A DNA stretch of 64,000 nt, taken from positions 4,308,501 to 4,372,500 of the forward strand of contig NZ_CP077092.1 of the NCBI RefSeq assembly GCF_014268585.2. Direction: 5' to 3'. Both the position numbers and the translations under genes were made by a program. Position 1 is the first letter of the stretch. Every line of letters begins with the position of its first letter. Source of the DNA: Pseudomonas iranensis (GTDB lineage: Bacteria > Pseudomonadota > Gammaproteobacteria > Pseudomonadales > Pseudomonadaceae). Below, piece after piece: positions 45,406 to 54,255 of the stretch. The notes beneath the pieces were generated by a model, which was given only the letters and a program-made list of their open reading frames with translations, did not search any database and was not told where the DNA came from.

Positions 45406-47334
45406 ATGCGCAGTCGCCTTTTCAGTGTTTTGTCCTGCTTGTTTCTTACCGCCGCTGCCGCTCAATCCGTCCAGGCGGTGGACTTGTCCACCCAACGCCA
45501 GTATTACGATGAAGCCAAGCGCGCCTTGGCCAAGGGTGATACCGGCCCGTATTTCCGTTACAGCCAGGCGCTGGCCGATTATCCGCTGGAACCGTATCTG
45601 GCCTACGACGAGCTGACCGCGCGTCTGAAGACGGCGAGCAACGCCGAGATCGAGAAATTCCTCGCCGAACACGGTGATTTGCCGCAGGCCAATTGGATGA
45701 AACTGCGCTGGTTGCGCTGGCTCGCCGACCGTGGCGACTGGGCGACCTTCGTCAAGTACTACGATCCGAAGCTGAATTTCACCGAACTGGACTGCCTCAA
45801 CGCGCAGTACCAGATCAGCCACGACAAGAAAGCCGAAGGCTATGCCAACGCAGAAAAACTCTGGCTGACCGGCAAATCGCAACCGGCTGCGTGTGACGCG
45901 CTGTTCGGCATCTGGGCTGCCGACGGCCAACTCACCGAGCAGAAACGCTGGGAGCGCACCAAGCTTGCCGCGCAGGCACGCAACTATCCACTGGCCAACA
46001 GCCTGATCAACGGCCTGACCACCCTCGCCCCGCGCGGTCGTTTGCTGGTCGACGTGGCGCAGAAACCCGAACTGCTCAACCAGCCGTCGCGCTTCACCCC
46101 GGCCGACGAGCCGATGTCAGACGTCGTCAGCCTCGGCCTGCGCCGCCTCGCTCGGCAGGATCCGGACAAGGCCATGGCTTTGCTCGACGGTTACGCCAGC
46201 AGCATGCATTTCTCTCGTGATGAAAAAGTCGCGATCGCTCGCGAGATCGGCCTGACCCTTGCGCGCCGCTTCGACAGCCGCGCGCTGGACGTCATGACCA
46301 AATACGATCCGGAGCTGCGCGACAACACCGTCTCGGAATGGCGCCTGCGCCTGCTCTTGCGTCTGGCACGCTGGAATGATGCCTATGAGCTGACCAAACG
46401 TCTGCCGCAAGACCTGGCCACCACCAACCGTTGGCGCTACTGGCAGGCGCGCAGCCTGGAACTGGCCGAACCACAAAACCCGCAAGCGCTGACCCTGTAC
46501 AAGAATCTGGCGCGGGAACGAGACTTCTACGGTTTCCTCGCCGCAGACCGTTCACAATCGCCTTACTCGCTGAACAACAAGCCGCTGGTGCTCAGCCAGG
46601 CGTTGATCAACAAAGTCCGTAACACCCCCGGCGTACGTCGCGCGCTGGAGTTTCATGCACGTGGGCAGATCGTCGACGGGCGTCGCGAGTGGTATCACGT
46701 CAGCCGACATTTCAATCGCGATGAAATGGTCGCCCAGGCCAAACTGGCCTACGACCTGAAATGGTACTTTCCGGCGATTCGCACCATCAGTCAGGCGCAG
46801 TACTGGGACGATCTGGACATCCGCTTCCCGATGGCGCACCGCGATACCCTCGTGCGTGAAGCCAAGGTGCGCGGCCTGCATTCGAGCTGGGTGTTCGCCA
46901 TCACCCGGCAGGAAAGCGCCTTCATGGATGATGCGCGCTCCAGCGTCGGCGCCAGCGGCCTGATGCAATTGATGCCCGGCACGGCCAAGGAAACCGCGCG
47001 CAAGTTCAGCATTCCACTGGCCTCGCCCCAGCAAGTGCTCAATCCAGACAAGAACATCCAGCTCGGCGCCGCTTACCTCAGCCAGGTGCACAGCCAGTTC
47101 AACGGCAACCGCGTCCTCGCCTCCGCCGCTTACAACGCCGGCCCTGGGCGCGTGCGTCAGTGGCTGCGCGGCGCTGATCACCTGAGCTTTGACGTCTGGG
47201 TGGAAAGCATCCCTTTCGACGAAACCCGTCAATACGTGCAGAACGTGTTGTCTTACTCGGTGATCTACGGGCAAAAGCTCAACTCGCCGCAACCGCTGGT
47301 GGATTGGCATGAGCGGTATTTTGATGATCAATGA
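45406..47334 (+). CDS. slt: soluble lytic murein transglycosylase Slt
   Basis: 642-aa periplasmic enzyme that cleaves peptidoglycan to 1,6-anhydromuropeptides. Signal peptide: MRSRLFSVLSCLFLTAAAAQSVQA. A long superhelical alpha domain (about 30-440) forms the doughnut. The C-terminal SLT domain has catalytic E503 in AITRQESAFMDDARSSVGAS, then GLMQLMPGTA and SAAYNAGPGRVRQWL. The start at 45406 gives the usual 642 residues and a proper signal peptide; an in-frame ATG eight codons upstream is possible. It is divergent from uup. Confidence 0.95.
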   Translation: MRSRLFSVLSCLFLTAAAAQSVQAVDLSTQRQYYDEAKRALAKGDTGPYFRYSQALADYPLEPYLAYDELTARLKTASNAEIEKFLAEHGDLPQANWMKLRWLRWLADRGDWATFVKYYDPKLNFTELDCLNAQYQISHDKKAEGYANAEKLWLTGKSQPAACDALFGIWAADGQLTEQKRWERTKLAAQARNYPLANSLINGLTTLAPRGRLLVDVAQKPELLNQPSRFTPADEPMSDVVSLGLRRLARQDPDKAMALLDGYASSMHFSRDEKVAIAREIGLTLARRFDSRALDVMTKYDPELRDNTVSEWRLRLLLRLARWNDAYELTKRLPQDLATTNRWRYWQARSLELAEPQNPQALTLYKNLARERDFYGFLAADRSQSPYSLNNKPLVLSQALINKVRNTPGVRRALEFHARGQIVDGRREWYHVSRHFNRDEMVAQAKLAYDLKWYFPAIRTISQAQYWDDLDIRFPMAHRDTLVREAKVRGLHSSWVFAITRQESAFMDDARSSVGASGLMQLMPGTAKETARKFSIPLASPQQVLNPDKNIQLGAAYLSQVHSQFNGNRVLASAAYNAGPGRVRQWLRGADHLSFDVWVESIPFDETRQYVQNVLSYSVIYGQKLNSPQPLVDWHERYFDDQ

Positions 47335-47358
47335 GCAGGCAGCGACAGCCGGAGAATG

Positions 47359-47395
47359 AAAAATGCCCGTATCGTGAGATACGGGCATTTTTTAT
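47359..47395. terminator. terminator after slt
   Basis: Stem AAAAATGCCCGTATC / GATACGGGCATTTTTT with a 5-nt loop, 25 bp after the slt stop, flanked by A and T runs. Confidence 0.9.
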
Positions 47396-47401
47396 GGCGC
47401 A

Positions 47402-47440
47402 TTACTGGGTCGGTTACTGGGTCGGTTACTGGGTCGGTTA
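47402..47440. repeat. three 12-bp tandem repeats at the ABC exporter stop codon
   Basis: TTACTGGGTCGG occurs three times back to back (47402-47437), followed by TTA. On the minus strand each unit begins with TAA in the frame of the exporter, so its stop codon is followed by three further in-frame stops. Confidence 0.9.
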
Positions 47441-49210
47441 ATCAGGCTGGCCATCATTAAACTGCAACGCCGCCAGCCGTGCGTACAGCGGATTGCTGGC
47501 GATCAATTGCTGATGTGTCCCCACCGCTACCAGCTTGCCCTGATCCATCACTGCAATGCGGTCAGCGTTCTTCACCGTGGCCAGTCGGTGCGCGATGACC
47601 AACGTGGTGCGGTTTTCCATCAGCGTTGGCAGGGCCTGCTGGATCAGATGTTCGCTCTGTGCGTCGAGGGCGCTGGTGGCTTCGTCCAACAGTAGGATCG
47701 GCGCGTCTACCAGCAAGGCGCGGGCAATGGCCAGACGTTGGCGCTGACCGCCGGACAACCCGAGGCCGCCATCTCCCAGATGAGTTTGATAGCCGTCCGG
47801 CATTTGTTCGATGAAGTCGTGGGCGTGGGCAATTCGCGCAGCTTCCTTGACCTGCTCAAGCGTGGCCGTCGGGCAGCCGTAGCGGATGTTTTCCTCCACA
47901 CTGCCGAAGAACAGCGCGGGCGTTTGCGAAACGAGTGCGAAACAGCGGCGCAGATCCAGCGGGTCAAGGCTGGTCAGCGGCACGCCATCGAGGAGAATCT
48001 GCCCCTCGCGTGGATCGTAGAAGCGCAGCAACAAGTCGTAAACCGTGGACTTGCCCGCGCCCGACGGCCCCACCAATGCCAGGGTTTCGCCCGCCCTCAC
48101 TGTCAGATTCAAGCCATCGACTGCGTAGCTTTGCGGACGCGACGGGTAGGAAAAACGCACGTCGCGCAGTTCAAGTTCACCTTTGACTCGCGCTGGCAGC
48201 GTCACCAATCCACTCGTCGGTGGCTGGATGATGTTTTCCGACCGCAGCAATTCCGCAATGCGTTCAGCAGCGCCCGCAGCGCGTTGCAGTTCGCCGATCA
48301 CTTCGCTCAGCGTGCCGAACGCGCTGCCGACAATCAGGCTGTAGAAAACGAATGCCGCCAGCTCGCCGGCCGAGATACGCCCGGCCATTACGTCCATGCC
48401 GCCGACCCACAACATCACCGCCACCGCGCCAAGCACCAGCACGATCACCAAAGTGATCAACCACGCTCGCTGGAAAATCCGTTTGCGCGCAGTTTCGAAC
48501 GCCTGCTCGACGGTCGAAGCGAAACGCTGCTCGTCCTGAACCTGGTGGTTGTAGGCTTGCACGGTTTTGATCTGGCCGAGGGTTTCCGACACATAGCTGC
48601 CAATGTCGGCGATACGGTCCTGGCTCTGGCGCGACAGATTGCGCACACGGCGGCCGAAAATCAGGATCGGCGCGATCACCAGCGGCAGTGCAATCACGAC
48701 AATGCTGGTCAACTTCGGATTGGTGATGAACAGCAGCACTACACCACCGATCACCATCAGCAGATTGCGCAGGAACAGCGAGAGTGACGAACCGATCACC
48801 GATTGCAGCAAGGTGGTGTCAGCGGTCAGGCGCGACTGGATTTCCGAGCTGCGGTTGTCCTCATAAAAGCCCGGATGCAGATACACCAGGTGATTGAACA
48901 CCTGACGGCGAATGTCGGCGACCACGCGCTCGCCGATCCAGGACACCAGATAGAATCGGGCAAAGGTGCCCAGCGCCAGCCCGAGCACCAGCAACATGAA
49001 AATCCCGATCGACTGATTGAGCAGATGCGGCGAACGGGTCATGAAACCCTGGTCTACCAACAACTTGATGCCCTGCCCCATCGACAGGGTAATGCCGGCG
49101 GTGACGATCAGCGCGAGCAAAGCGCCGAAGGCATGCCAGCGGTACGGCAGGAGAAAATGACTGGTCAGGCGCAGGGCGCGCCGGTGTCGGGAAGAAAGCA
49201 TGGAGATCAT
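47438..49210 (-). CDS. MsbA-like ABC exporter (TM and ATPase domains fused)
   Basis: About 590-aa half-transporter of the type-IV ABC exporter class. Six TM helices lie in residues about 25-310 (first LALIVTAGITLSMGQGI). The ATPase has ALVGPSGAGKSTVYDLL, signature LSGGQRQRLAIARALL, Walker B PILLLDEATSALD and VIAHRLATVKNADRI. It could export lipid, drug or peptide; no substrate is visible, and it is not next to lipid A genes, so msbA itself is uncertain. The start is ambiguous: ATG codons at 49210 and 49201 and a GTG at 49219 all lack a good ribosome site. Confidence 0.85.
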   Translation of the reverse strand: MISMLSSRHRRALRLTSHFLLPYRWHAFGALLALIVTAGITLSMGQGIKLLVDQGFMTRSPHLLNQSIGIFMLLVLGLALGTFARFYLVSWIGERVVADIRRQVFNHLVYLHPGFYEDNRSSEIQSRLTADTTLLQSVIGSSLSLFLRNLLMVIGGVVLLFITNPKLTSIVVIALPLVIAPILIFGRRVRNLSRQSQDRIADIGSYVSETLGQIKTVQAYNHQVQDEQRFASTVEQAFETARKRIFQRAWLITLVIVLVLGAVAVMLWVGGMDVMAGRISAGELAAFVFYSLIVGSAFGTLSEVIGELQRAAGAAERIAELLRSENIIQPPTSGLVTLPARVKGELELRDVRFSYPSRPQSYAVDGLNLTVRAGETLALVGPSGAGKSTVYDLLLRFYDPREGQILLDGVPLTSLDPLDLRRCFALVSQTPALFFGSVEENIRYGCPTATLEQVKEAARIAHAHDFIEQMPDGYQTHLGDGGLGLSGGQRQRLAIARALLVDAPILLLDEATSALDAQSEHLIQQALPTLMENRTTLVIAHRLATVKNADRIAVMDQGKLVAVGTHQQLIASNPLYARLAALQFNDGQPD

Positions 49211-49468
49211 GGAGTTCACGTCTGCGCAGATGGATCGGGCCAGCCTACAGACTCAGATGGGGTGGAACTCTGTAAATCACAATGAGTCAGGTTAAATATG
49301 CCCGGGATGTCCGGATGCTAGAAACGATTGGTCTAAGGTTGCGGTTGAGACGAGCGGTCATTTCTGTTTGAGTAGAGATGCCGCCCGCCGACAGACCGCA
49401 GGGAGTTGTCACAGCCTGGTCACGTGGCGGTTTTAACTTAGGCACACAACCTGATGAGGAGACAGGCC

Positions 49469-49648
49469 ATGTCCTTGCAACACAGCAGCGAAGACAAGAT
49501 TGAAGTGATGCGCACCAAACCCGGTCAGTCTCTGGGTTGCTCGATTATCGATGAGCAGGGCCGCGAAGTACCGATCACTGAAGACATGATCCAGGACGCT
49601 TGCCGCGAACTGGAGAAGCGATTGGTCAAGCCTGCCGAACAAGAGTGA
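49469..49648 (+). CDS. 59-aa conserved hypothetical protein
   Basis: Small acidic protein: SLQHSSEDKIEVMRTKPGQS, then LGCSIIDEQGREVPITEDMIQDACRELEKRLVKPAEQE. The middle looks like a strand-loop followed by one long amphipathic helix. GAGGAGACAGGCC gives a good ribosome site for the start at 49469. It has its own terminator 20 bp downstream, and an AT-rich promoter-like region upstream (TTGTCA ... TTTTAACTTAGG). I do not recognise a family or function; codon use fits the genome, so it is likely real. Confidence 0.7.
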   Translation: MSLQHSSEDKIEVMRTKPGQSLGCSIIDEQGREVPITEDMIQDACRELEKRLVKPAEQE

Positions 49649-49667
49649 TGTAGCCACCGTCTTCCTG

Positions 49668-49696
49668 ACCCGGCCCTGATTGGCCGGGTTTTTTAT
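49668..49696 (+). terminator. terminator of the 59-aa gene
   Basis: Stem ACCCGGCC / GGCCGGGT with a 6-nt loop and TTTTTTAT, 20 bp after the stop. Confidence 0.9.
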
Positions 49697-49719
49697 GTCT
49701 GTAATTCAGCTGCGAATCG

Positions 49720-49806
49720 TGTAGGAGCTGCCGAAGGCTGCGATCTTTTAATCTTCAAAAAGCAAGATCAAGAGATCGCAGCCTCGTTTCACTCGACAGC
49801 TCCTAC
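49720..49806. repeat. TGTAGGAGCTGCCG palindromic repeat overlapping the pdxB stop
   Basis: Outer arms TGTAGGAGCTG / CAGCTCCTACA and inner arms GGCTGCGATCTTTT / GATCGCAGCC form a nested palindrome. Its last bases include the pdxB stop codon. A related copy is at 57017-57083. Confidence 0.8.
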
Positions 49807-50948
49807 AGGACACGGGTTGCCCCCAGCGCCGCCACAATCTGCCGCAACCCCGGCGCATCACCTTCAATTCGCACCTTCAGCCCTTCAATCTCGCGGCGCA
49901 CCGGATACTGCTTGCGCAACACGTCAAACGCCGCTCGCTGCTCGGCGACATTCCCCACCAGACTGCGGCGGAAATCCGCATCATCGCGGCGCGGGTCGTA
50001 CACGCCCCGGCACAACATCGCCAGCGCCCATGCCGGATCGCTGTCACCGTGCAGGGAAACTTCCGACAACCAGGGTGCTGGCAGCAGATCACTGAGCGCG
50101 ATAGCCGCAGGTTGGCCAATGAAAGCGCAGTAGGCCTGATAAATTTGCGCGGTCCCGCGTTGCTTGCCGTCGAGGCTGTAACCGGCAATATGGGGCGTGG
50201 CCAATACGCAGAGCTCGGCCAGCGCAGGGTCGACTTCCGGCTCCTTCTCCCAGACGTCGAGCACCGCTTGCAGGTCCTCGCGCTCCAGCAGCACCTCACG
50301 CAGCGCTGCATTGTCCACCACTGGACCGCGCGCCGCGTTGATCAGCCATGCACCCTGCTTGAGTTGCTGCAAACGCTGTTGATCGAACAGGTGCCAGGTT
50401 GCAGAGTCGCCGCTGCGGGTCAATGGCGTATGCAGGCTGATCACGTCGCACTGCTCAATGATCTGCTCGAGGCTGACATATTCGCCGCCCTCGGCAGCCT
50501 GCCGCGGCGGATCGCAGACCTTGACGTTCCAGCCCAGGCCCTTCAGGACCTTGATCAAGCGCCCCCCCACTTCACCGGCGCCGACGACGCCGTAAGTGCG
50601 CTGAGTCAGATCTGCGCCTTCGATCTCGGCCAGTGTCATCAGACTGCCCAGCACGTAGTCGACAACACCACGAGCATTGCAACCCGGCGCGCTCGACCAG
50701 CAGATCCCGGCCTCGTTGAAGTAGTCAAGATCCAGATGATCGGTGCCGATGGTGCAGGTGCCGACAAAGCGCACCTTGCTGCCTTCGAGCAGCGCGCGAT
50801 TGACGTTGGTCACCGAACGCACCAGCAACACATCAGCCTGCTCGACCGTCGCGCGGTCAATGGAGCGGCCCGGCACTCGGCGGATGTCGCCGAAACCGGC
50901 AAAAAAGGCATCGAGCAGCGGGATATTTTCGTCGGCAACAATCAGCAT
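49803..50948 (-). CDS. pdxB: erythronate-4-phosphate dehydrogenase
   Basis: 381-aa enzyme of the DXP-dependent pyridoxal phosphate pathway; it oxidises 4-phosphoerythronate. It has D-isomer-specific 2-hydroxyacid dehydrogenase architecture: [11 protein letters not shown], the NAD motif [30 protein letters not shown], catalytic His in [16 protein letters not shown], and the PdxB-specific C-terminal dimerisation domain (from about 290). GGAG lies upstream of the ATG. Its stop codon lies within a repeat, so the last residues (GATRVL) may be shaped by that insertion. Divergent from a MATE exporter, as in P. aeruginosa. Confidence 0.96.
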   Translation of the reverse strand: MLIVADENIPLLDAFFAGFGDIRRVPGRSIDRATVEQADVLLVRSVTNVNRALLEGSKVRFVGTCTIGTDHLDLDYFNEAGICWSSAPGCNARGVVDYVLGSLMTLAEIEGADLTQRTYGVVGAGEVGGRLIKVLKGLGWNVKVCDPPRQAAEGGEYVSLEQIIEQCDVISLHTPLTRSGDSATWHLFDQQRLQQLKQGAWLINAARGPVVDNAALREVLLEREDLQAVLDVWEKEPEVDPALAELCVLATPHIAGYSLDGKQRGTAQIYQAYCAFIGQPAAIALSDLLPAPWLSEVSLHGDSDPAWALAMLCRGVYDPRRDDADFRRSLVGNVAEQRAAFDVLRKQYPVRREIEGLKVRIEGDAPGLRQIVAALGATRVL

Positions 50949-51108
50949 GGCGGGCTCCTTGGGCGGATCGGCAGTTTAGGTGCTGACGCGTCGATCAGCC
51001 AGCAGGGTTTGCGCTTACAAATACGCAACAGAGGATATTTCCTGACCGAGGCGTCAGCGGCGTAGAATGCGCCGCTCTGCGCATCAATACTTTCTGGACG
51101 CTTTGCCT

Positions 51109-52518
51109 GTGAACCCTGTAACTGACCAACCTGTCGCCGTCTCCCTGACCCGCCCTGCGCGGATTCGCCTGGAGTTGAAAAACCTGCTCGCCCTGGCCCT
51201 GCCGATCATCATCGCGCAACTGGCGACCACCGCCATGGGCTTCGTCGATGCGGTGATGGCCGGGCGCGTCGGGCCCAAGGACCTGGCGGCAGTGGCGCTG
51301 GGCAACTCGATCTGGGTTCCGGTGTTTCTGTTGATGACCGGCACCCTGCTGGCCACCACACCAAAAGTCGCCCAGCGTTTCGGCGCCGGCAAGCACAGCG
51401 AAATTGGCCCGATTGTGCGTCAGGCGTTATGGCTGGCATTGGTAGTCGGACTGATCGCCACCTCGATGCTGGTCGCCGCAGAGCCAGTACTGCACCTGAT
51501 GAAGGTCGATCCCGAGCTGATAGGCCCGTGCATGCAATATCTGCACGGCATCGCCAGCGGCTTGCCGGCGGTGGCCTTCTATCACGTATTGCGTTGCACC
51601 AGTGATGGCATCGGCCGCACCCGCCCGGCCATGGTGTTGGGCCTGTGCGGTCTGGCATTGAACATCCCGCTGAACTACATCTTCATCTACGGCCACTTCG
51701 GCGTGCCGGCCATGGGCGGCGTCGGCTGCGGCTGGGCCACGGCAATCGTGATGTGGGTGATGGCGCTGGGCCTGGCCGGGTACGAGCGCTGGGCACCGGC
51801 CTATCGTTCGAGCGAACTGTTCAGCCGTTTCGACTGGCCGCAGTGGGCGGTGATCAAACGTCTGCTGTCGATTGGTTTGCCGATCGGCATCGCGGTGTTT
51901 GCCGAGTCGAGCATCTTCGCCGTGATCGCCCTGCTGATCGGCAGCCTCGGCGCGACGGTGGTGGCCGGGCATCAGATCGCGCTGAACGTCAGCTCGCTGG
52001 TGTTCATGATTCCCTATTCGCTGGGCATGGCGGTCACCGTGCGTGTCGGCCAGGCGCTGGGCCGCGAGGAACCGCGAGAGGCACGTTTTGCCGCTGGAGT
52101 CGGCATGGGCACGGCGCTGGCCTACGCCTGCCTGTCGGCGAGCCTGATGCTGGCGCTGCGCGAGCCGATTGCGGCGATCTATACCGCTGATCCAACGGTG
52201 ATTCACATTGCGGCGATGCTGATTGTCTATTCGGCGCTATTCCAGTTTTCCGATGCAATTCAAGTGACCGCAGCAGGCGCACTGCGTGGCTATCAGGATA
52301 CTCGGGTGACGATGATCCTGACTCTGTTCGCCTACTGGGGGATTGGTTTGCCGGTGGGTTACGCGTTGGGTCTGACCGATTGGCTCGGTGAGCCACGTGG
52401 GCCGAGCGGGTTGTGGCAGGGTTTGATCGTCGGCTTGAGCTGCGCGGCGCTGATGCTGTCGATTCGTCTGACACGCAGTGCGCGCAAGCGGATTCGAATC
52501 AGTCGTTCGATGGGTTGA
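51109..52518 (+). CDS. MATE family efflux transporter (NorM/PmpM-like)
   Basis: 469-aa, 12-TM cation/drug antiporter. Two homologous halves begin near LELKNLLALALPIIIAQ and near WAVIKRLLSIGLPIGI. The N-lobe contains GFVDAVMAGRVGPKDLAAVALG; the C-lobe contains VVAGHQIALNVSSLVFMIPYSLGMAVTVRVGQALG, typical of NorM. I chose GTG 51109; the open frame upstream contains no better start. A related gene next to pdxB in P. aeruginosa is pmpM/norM-like. Substrates (dyes, fluoroquinolones) are inferred from family only. Confidence 0.88.
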   Translation: MNPVTDQPVAVSLTRPARIRLELKNLLALALPIIIAQLATTAMGFVDAVMAGRVGPKDLAAVALGNSIWVPVFLLMTGTLLATTPKVAQRFGAGKHSEIGPIVRQALWLALVVGLIATSMLVAAEPVLHLMKVDPELIGPCMQYLHGIASGLPAVAFYHVLRCTSDGIGRTRPAMVLGLCGLALNIPLNYIFIYGHFGVPAMGGVGCGWATAIVMWVMALGLAGYERWAPAYRSSELFSRFDWPQWAVIKRLLSIGLPIGIAVFAESSIFAVIALLIGSLGATVVAGHQIALNVSSLVFMIPYSLGMAVTVRVGQALGREEPREARFAAGVGMGTALAYACLSASLMLALREPIAAIYTADPTVIHIAAMLIVYSALFQFSDAIQVTAAGALRGYQDTRVTMILTLFAYWGIGLPVGYALGLTDWLGEPRGPSGLWQGLIVGLSCAALMLSIRLTRSARKRIRISRSMG

Positions 52519-52526
52519 TCACCCAT

Positions 52527-52558
52527 AAAAAAAGACCTGCATTTGCAGGTCTTTTTTT
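52527..52558. terminator. terminator between the MATE gene and tusA
   Basis: Stem AAAAAAAGACCTGC / GCAGGTCTTTTTTT with a 4-nt loop, flanked by A/T runs, in a convergent gap. Confidence 0.9.
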
Positions 52559-52566
52559 GCCCAGAA

Positions 52567-52815
52567 TCAGGACTTCTTGCGAATCCAGTACAGATAGGTG
52601 CCGGCCTCTTCATGCTGGCTGACCAGCTCGTGGTCAAGAAACACGCAGAACTTGGGGATATCGCGCTTGGTCGAGGGATCGGTGGCGATCACCTTGAGCA
52701 GGCCGCCGGGCACCAGATCGCGGATGTGCTGATGCAACATCATCACCGGCTCCGGGCAATTGAGGCCGGTGGCGTCGAGGGTGCCGTCGACCGGGGTATC
52801 GATCATTTCACTCAT
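52567..52815 (-). CDS. tusA: sulfurtransferase TusA
   Basis: 82-aa sulfur carrier that relays sulfur from IscS toward tRNA thiolation (TusBCD-TusE-MnmA). The active Cys is in [16 protein letters not shown] (C20, the CPxP signature). The remainder ([21 protein letters not shown]) fits the TusA fold. A good GAGTGAACC purine stretch precedes the ATG. It sits beside rlmM as in P. aeruginosa. Confidence 0.94.
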   Translation of the reverse strand: MSEMIDTPVDGTLDATGLNCPEPVMMLHQHIRDLVPGGLLKVIATDPSTKRDIPKFCVFLDHELVSQHEEAGTYLYWIRKKS

Positions 52816-52874
52816 GGTTCACTCCAGAAACTGGCCGGCATTGTCGCGCATTGCTTGGGATATCGTCCAACCCA

Positions 52875-52945
52875 TGTGGGAGCGAGCCTGCTCGCGAAGG
52901 CAATCCGTCAGCCCCACCACTTTCGCGAGCAGGCTCGCTCCCACA
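52875..52945. repeat. REP doublet between tusA and rlmM
   Basis: Inverted GAGCCTGCTCGC-subtype REP units about 23 bp apart, in the gap between two co-directional genes. The other doublets of this subtype lie between convergent genes. Confidence 0.85.
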
Positions 52946-52959
52946 GGTTCAGCGTTGTG

Positions 52960-54033
52960 TCAGCGCGATTTGGTTTTTCTGCTGTCGTGCCGGCGCAAAT
53001 GGCAAGTCACTTCCTCGCGGTCGTGATAGAGCTGCTTGCAGCCGATATCAACCTTGATCCCACGCGCCTTGAAACCGTCGGCAATGCGCTCGAGCAGACG
53101 TTTCACTTCGGCATAACGCTGCTTCATCGGCAGCTTCAGGTTGACCACTGCTTCGCGGCAATGTCCTTCGCCGATCCACTCTTCCAGCATCGCCGCGTTA
53201 CGCGCCGGTTTCTCGACAATGTCGCAAACCATCCAGTCCACCGGCTGCTTGGGCTTGAAGGTGAAACCATCCGCCATCAGATGCTGGACCAATCCGGTTT
53301 CCATCAGGCTTTCGGCCATCGGGCCGTTGTCGATGGCGGTGACCAGCATGCCACGGTTGACCAGTTGCCAGGTCCAGCCGCCCGGCGCGGCGCCGAGGTC
53401 AACGCCAGTCATGTCGCTGTGCAGGCGATCTTCCCACTGGTCGCGCGGAATGAAGTGGTGCCACGCCTCCTCCAGCTTCAAGGTCGACCGGCTCGGCGCC
53501 TCGCGGGGAAACTTCAGGCGCGGAATGCCCATCGGCCACATCGCCGAATTGCCGGCATCGGCCATGCCTAAAAACACCTCGCGTCCGCTTTTGAAGGTCA
53601 GCAACAAACGCGGCCTGCTGGCGTCTTCCACCAGTTTGCCAGCGGCGGTCAGCGCCTTGCGCAGCGGGCCTTCGAACTTTTTGCAGAAATTCGACAGTTC
53701 CTTGCCGTCATTGGTATCGACCACTTCCAGCCACAGACTGCCAAACACCGGAAAATCGGCCATGTGCGCGAGAATCACACTGATCCGGTCGTTTTCCGGC
53801 AGATCGATGAAAAAGCCGCGCGCCCACTGCCGCGGGAAGATCAATTCGGCGAAACGCTGACCGCGCATCAGGCGTTCAGCACCGTCCGCTTCAGTACAGA
53901 CAAACTCGGCGCAGGCCGTGGCGGTTTTGGCTTTGGCGTAACCGGCGACATTGAGACGGGCGGCGAGATCGGAAATCTCCGAACAGACTTCGCCTTCGAA
54001 GCCGGGCCGGCAATGCATGAATAGGGTGTTCAT
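52960..54033 (-). CDS. rlmM: 23S rRNA 2'-O-methyltransferase RlmM
   Basis: 357-aa enzyme that methylates C2498 of 23S rRNA. It has an N-terminal THUMP-like RNA-binding region and a C-terminal Rossmann methyltransferase. SAM motif VDLGAAPGGWTWQLVNRG, then VTAIDNGPMAESLM and CDIVEKPARNAAM, are visible. The catalytic Lys is in VVNLKLPMKQRYAEV. The start at 54033 follows CAGGAGTAAGA; the upstream in-frame ATG has no ribosome site. It is divergent from acnA. Confidence 0.95.
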   Translation of the reverse strand: MNTLFMHCRPGFEGEVCSEISDLAARLNVAGYAKAKTATACAEFVCTEADGAERLMRGQRFAELIFPRQWARGFFIDLPENDRISVILAHMADFPVFGSLWLEVVDTNDGKELSNFCKKFEGPLRKALTAAGKLVEDASRPRLLLTFKSGREVFLGMADAGNSAMWPMGIPRLKFPREAPSRSTLKLEEAWHHFIPRDQWEDRLHSDMTGVDLGAAPGGWTWQLVNRGMLVTAIDNGPMAESLMETGLVQHLMADGFTFKPKQPVDWMVCDIVEKPARNAAMLEEWIGEGHCREAVVNLKLPMKQRYAEVKRLLERIADGFKARGIKVDIGCKQLYHDREEVTCHLRRHDSRKTKSR

Positions 54034-54219
54034 TCTTACTCCTGGGCAGCGGTCGATCATTCGGCCGCTGCGCGATGCTCAAGCCTTGCGTTGCCGCAAT
54101 GCCTGTCACGAAAACCGGCGCATGATAGCTGAAGTCGGAACCATGGTTGCGCCGATAGAGTCCAGTTATTAGCCAGCTACTCAAAACAGGGCTAGGTTTA
54201 ATGCTCTGCCCGTCCCCTC

Positions 54220-54239
54220 AGTCCGTAGCCGTGCGGACT
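54220..54239 (+). other. hairpin just before the acnA ribosome site
   Basis: AGTCCG and CGGACT flank an 8-nt loop immediately upstream of CAAAGGAG. This could affect translation of acnA mRNA; no T-run, so it is not a terminator. Confidence 0.4.
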
Positions 54240-54255
54240 CAAAGGAGTGATCGTA

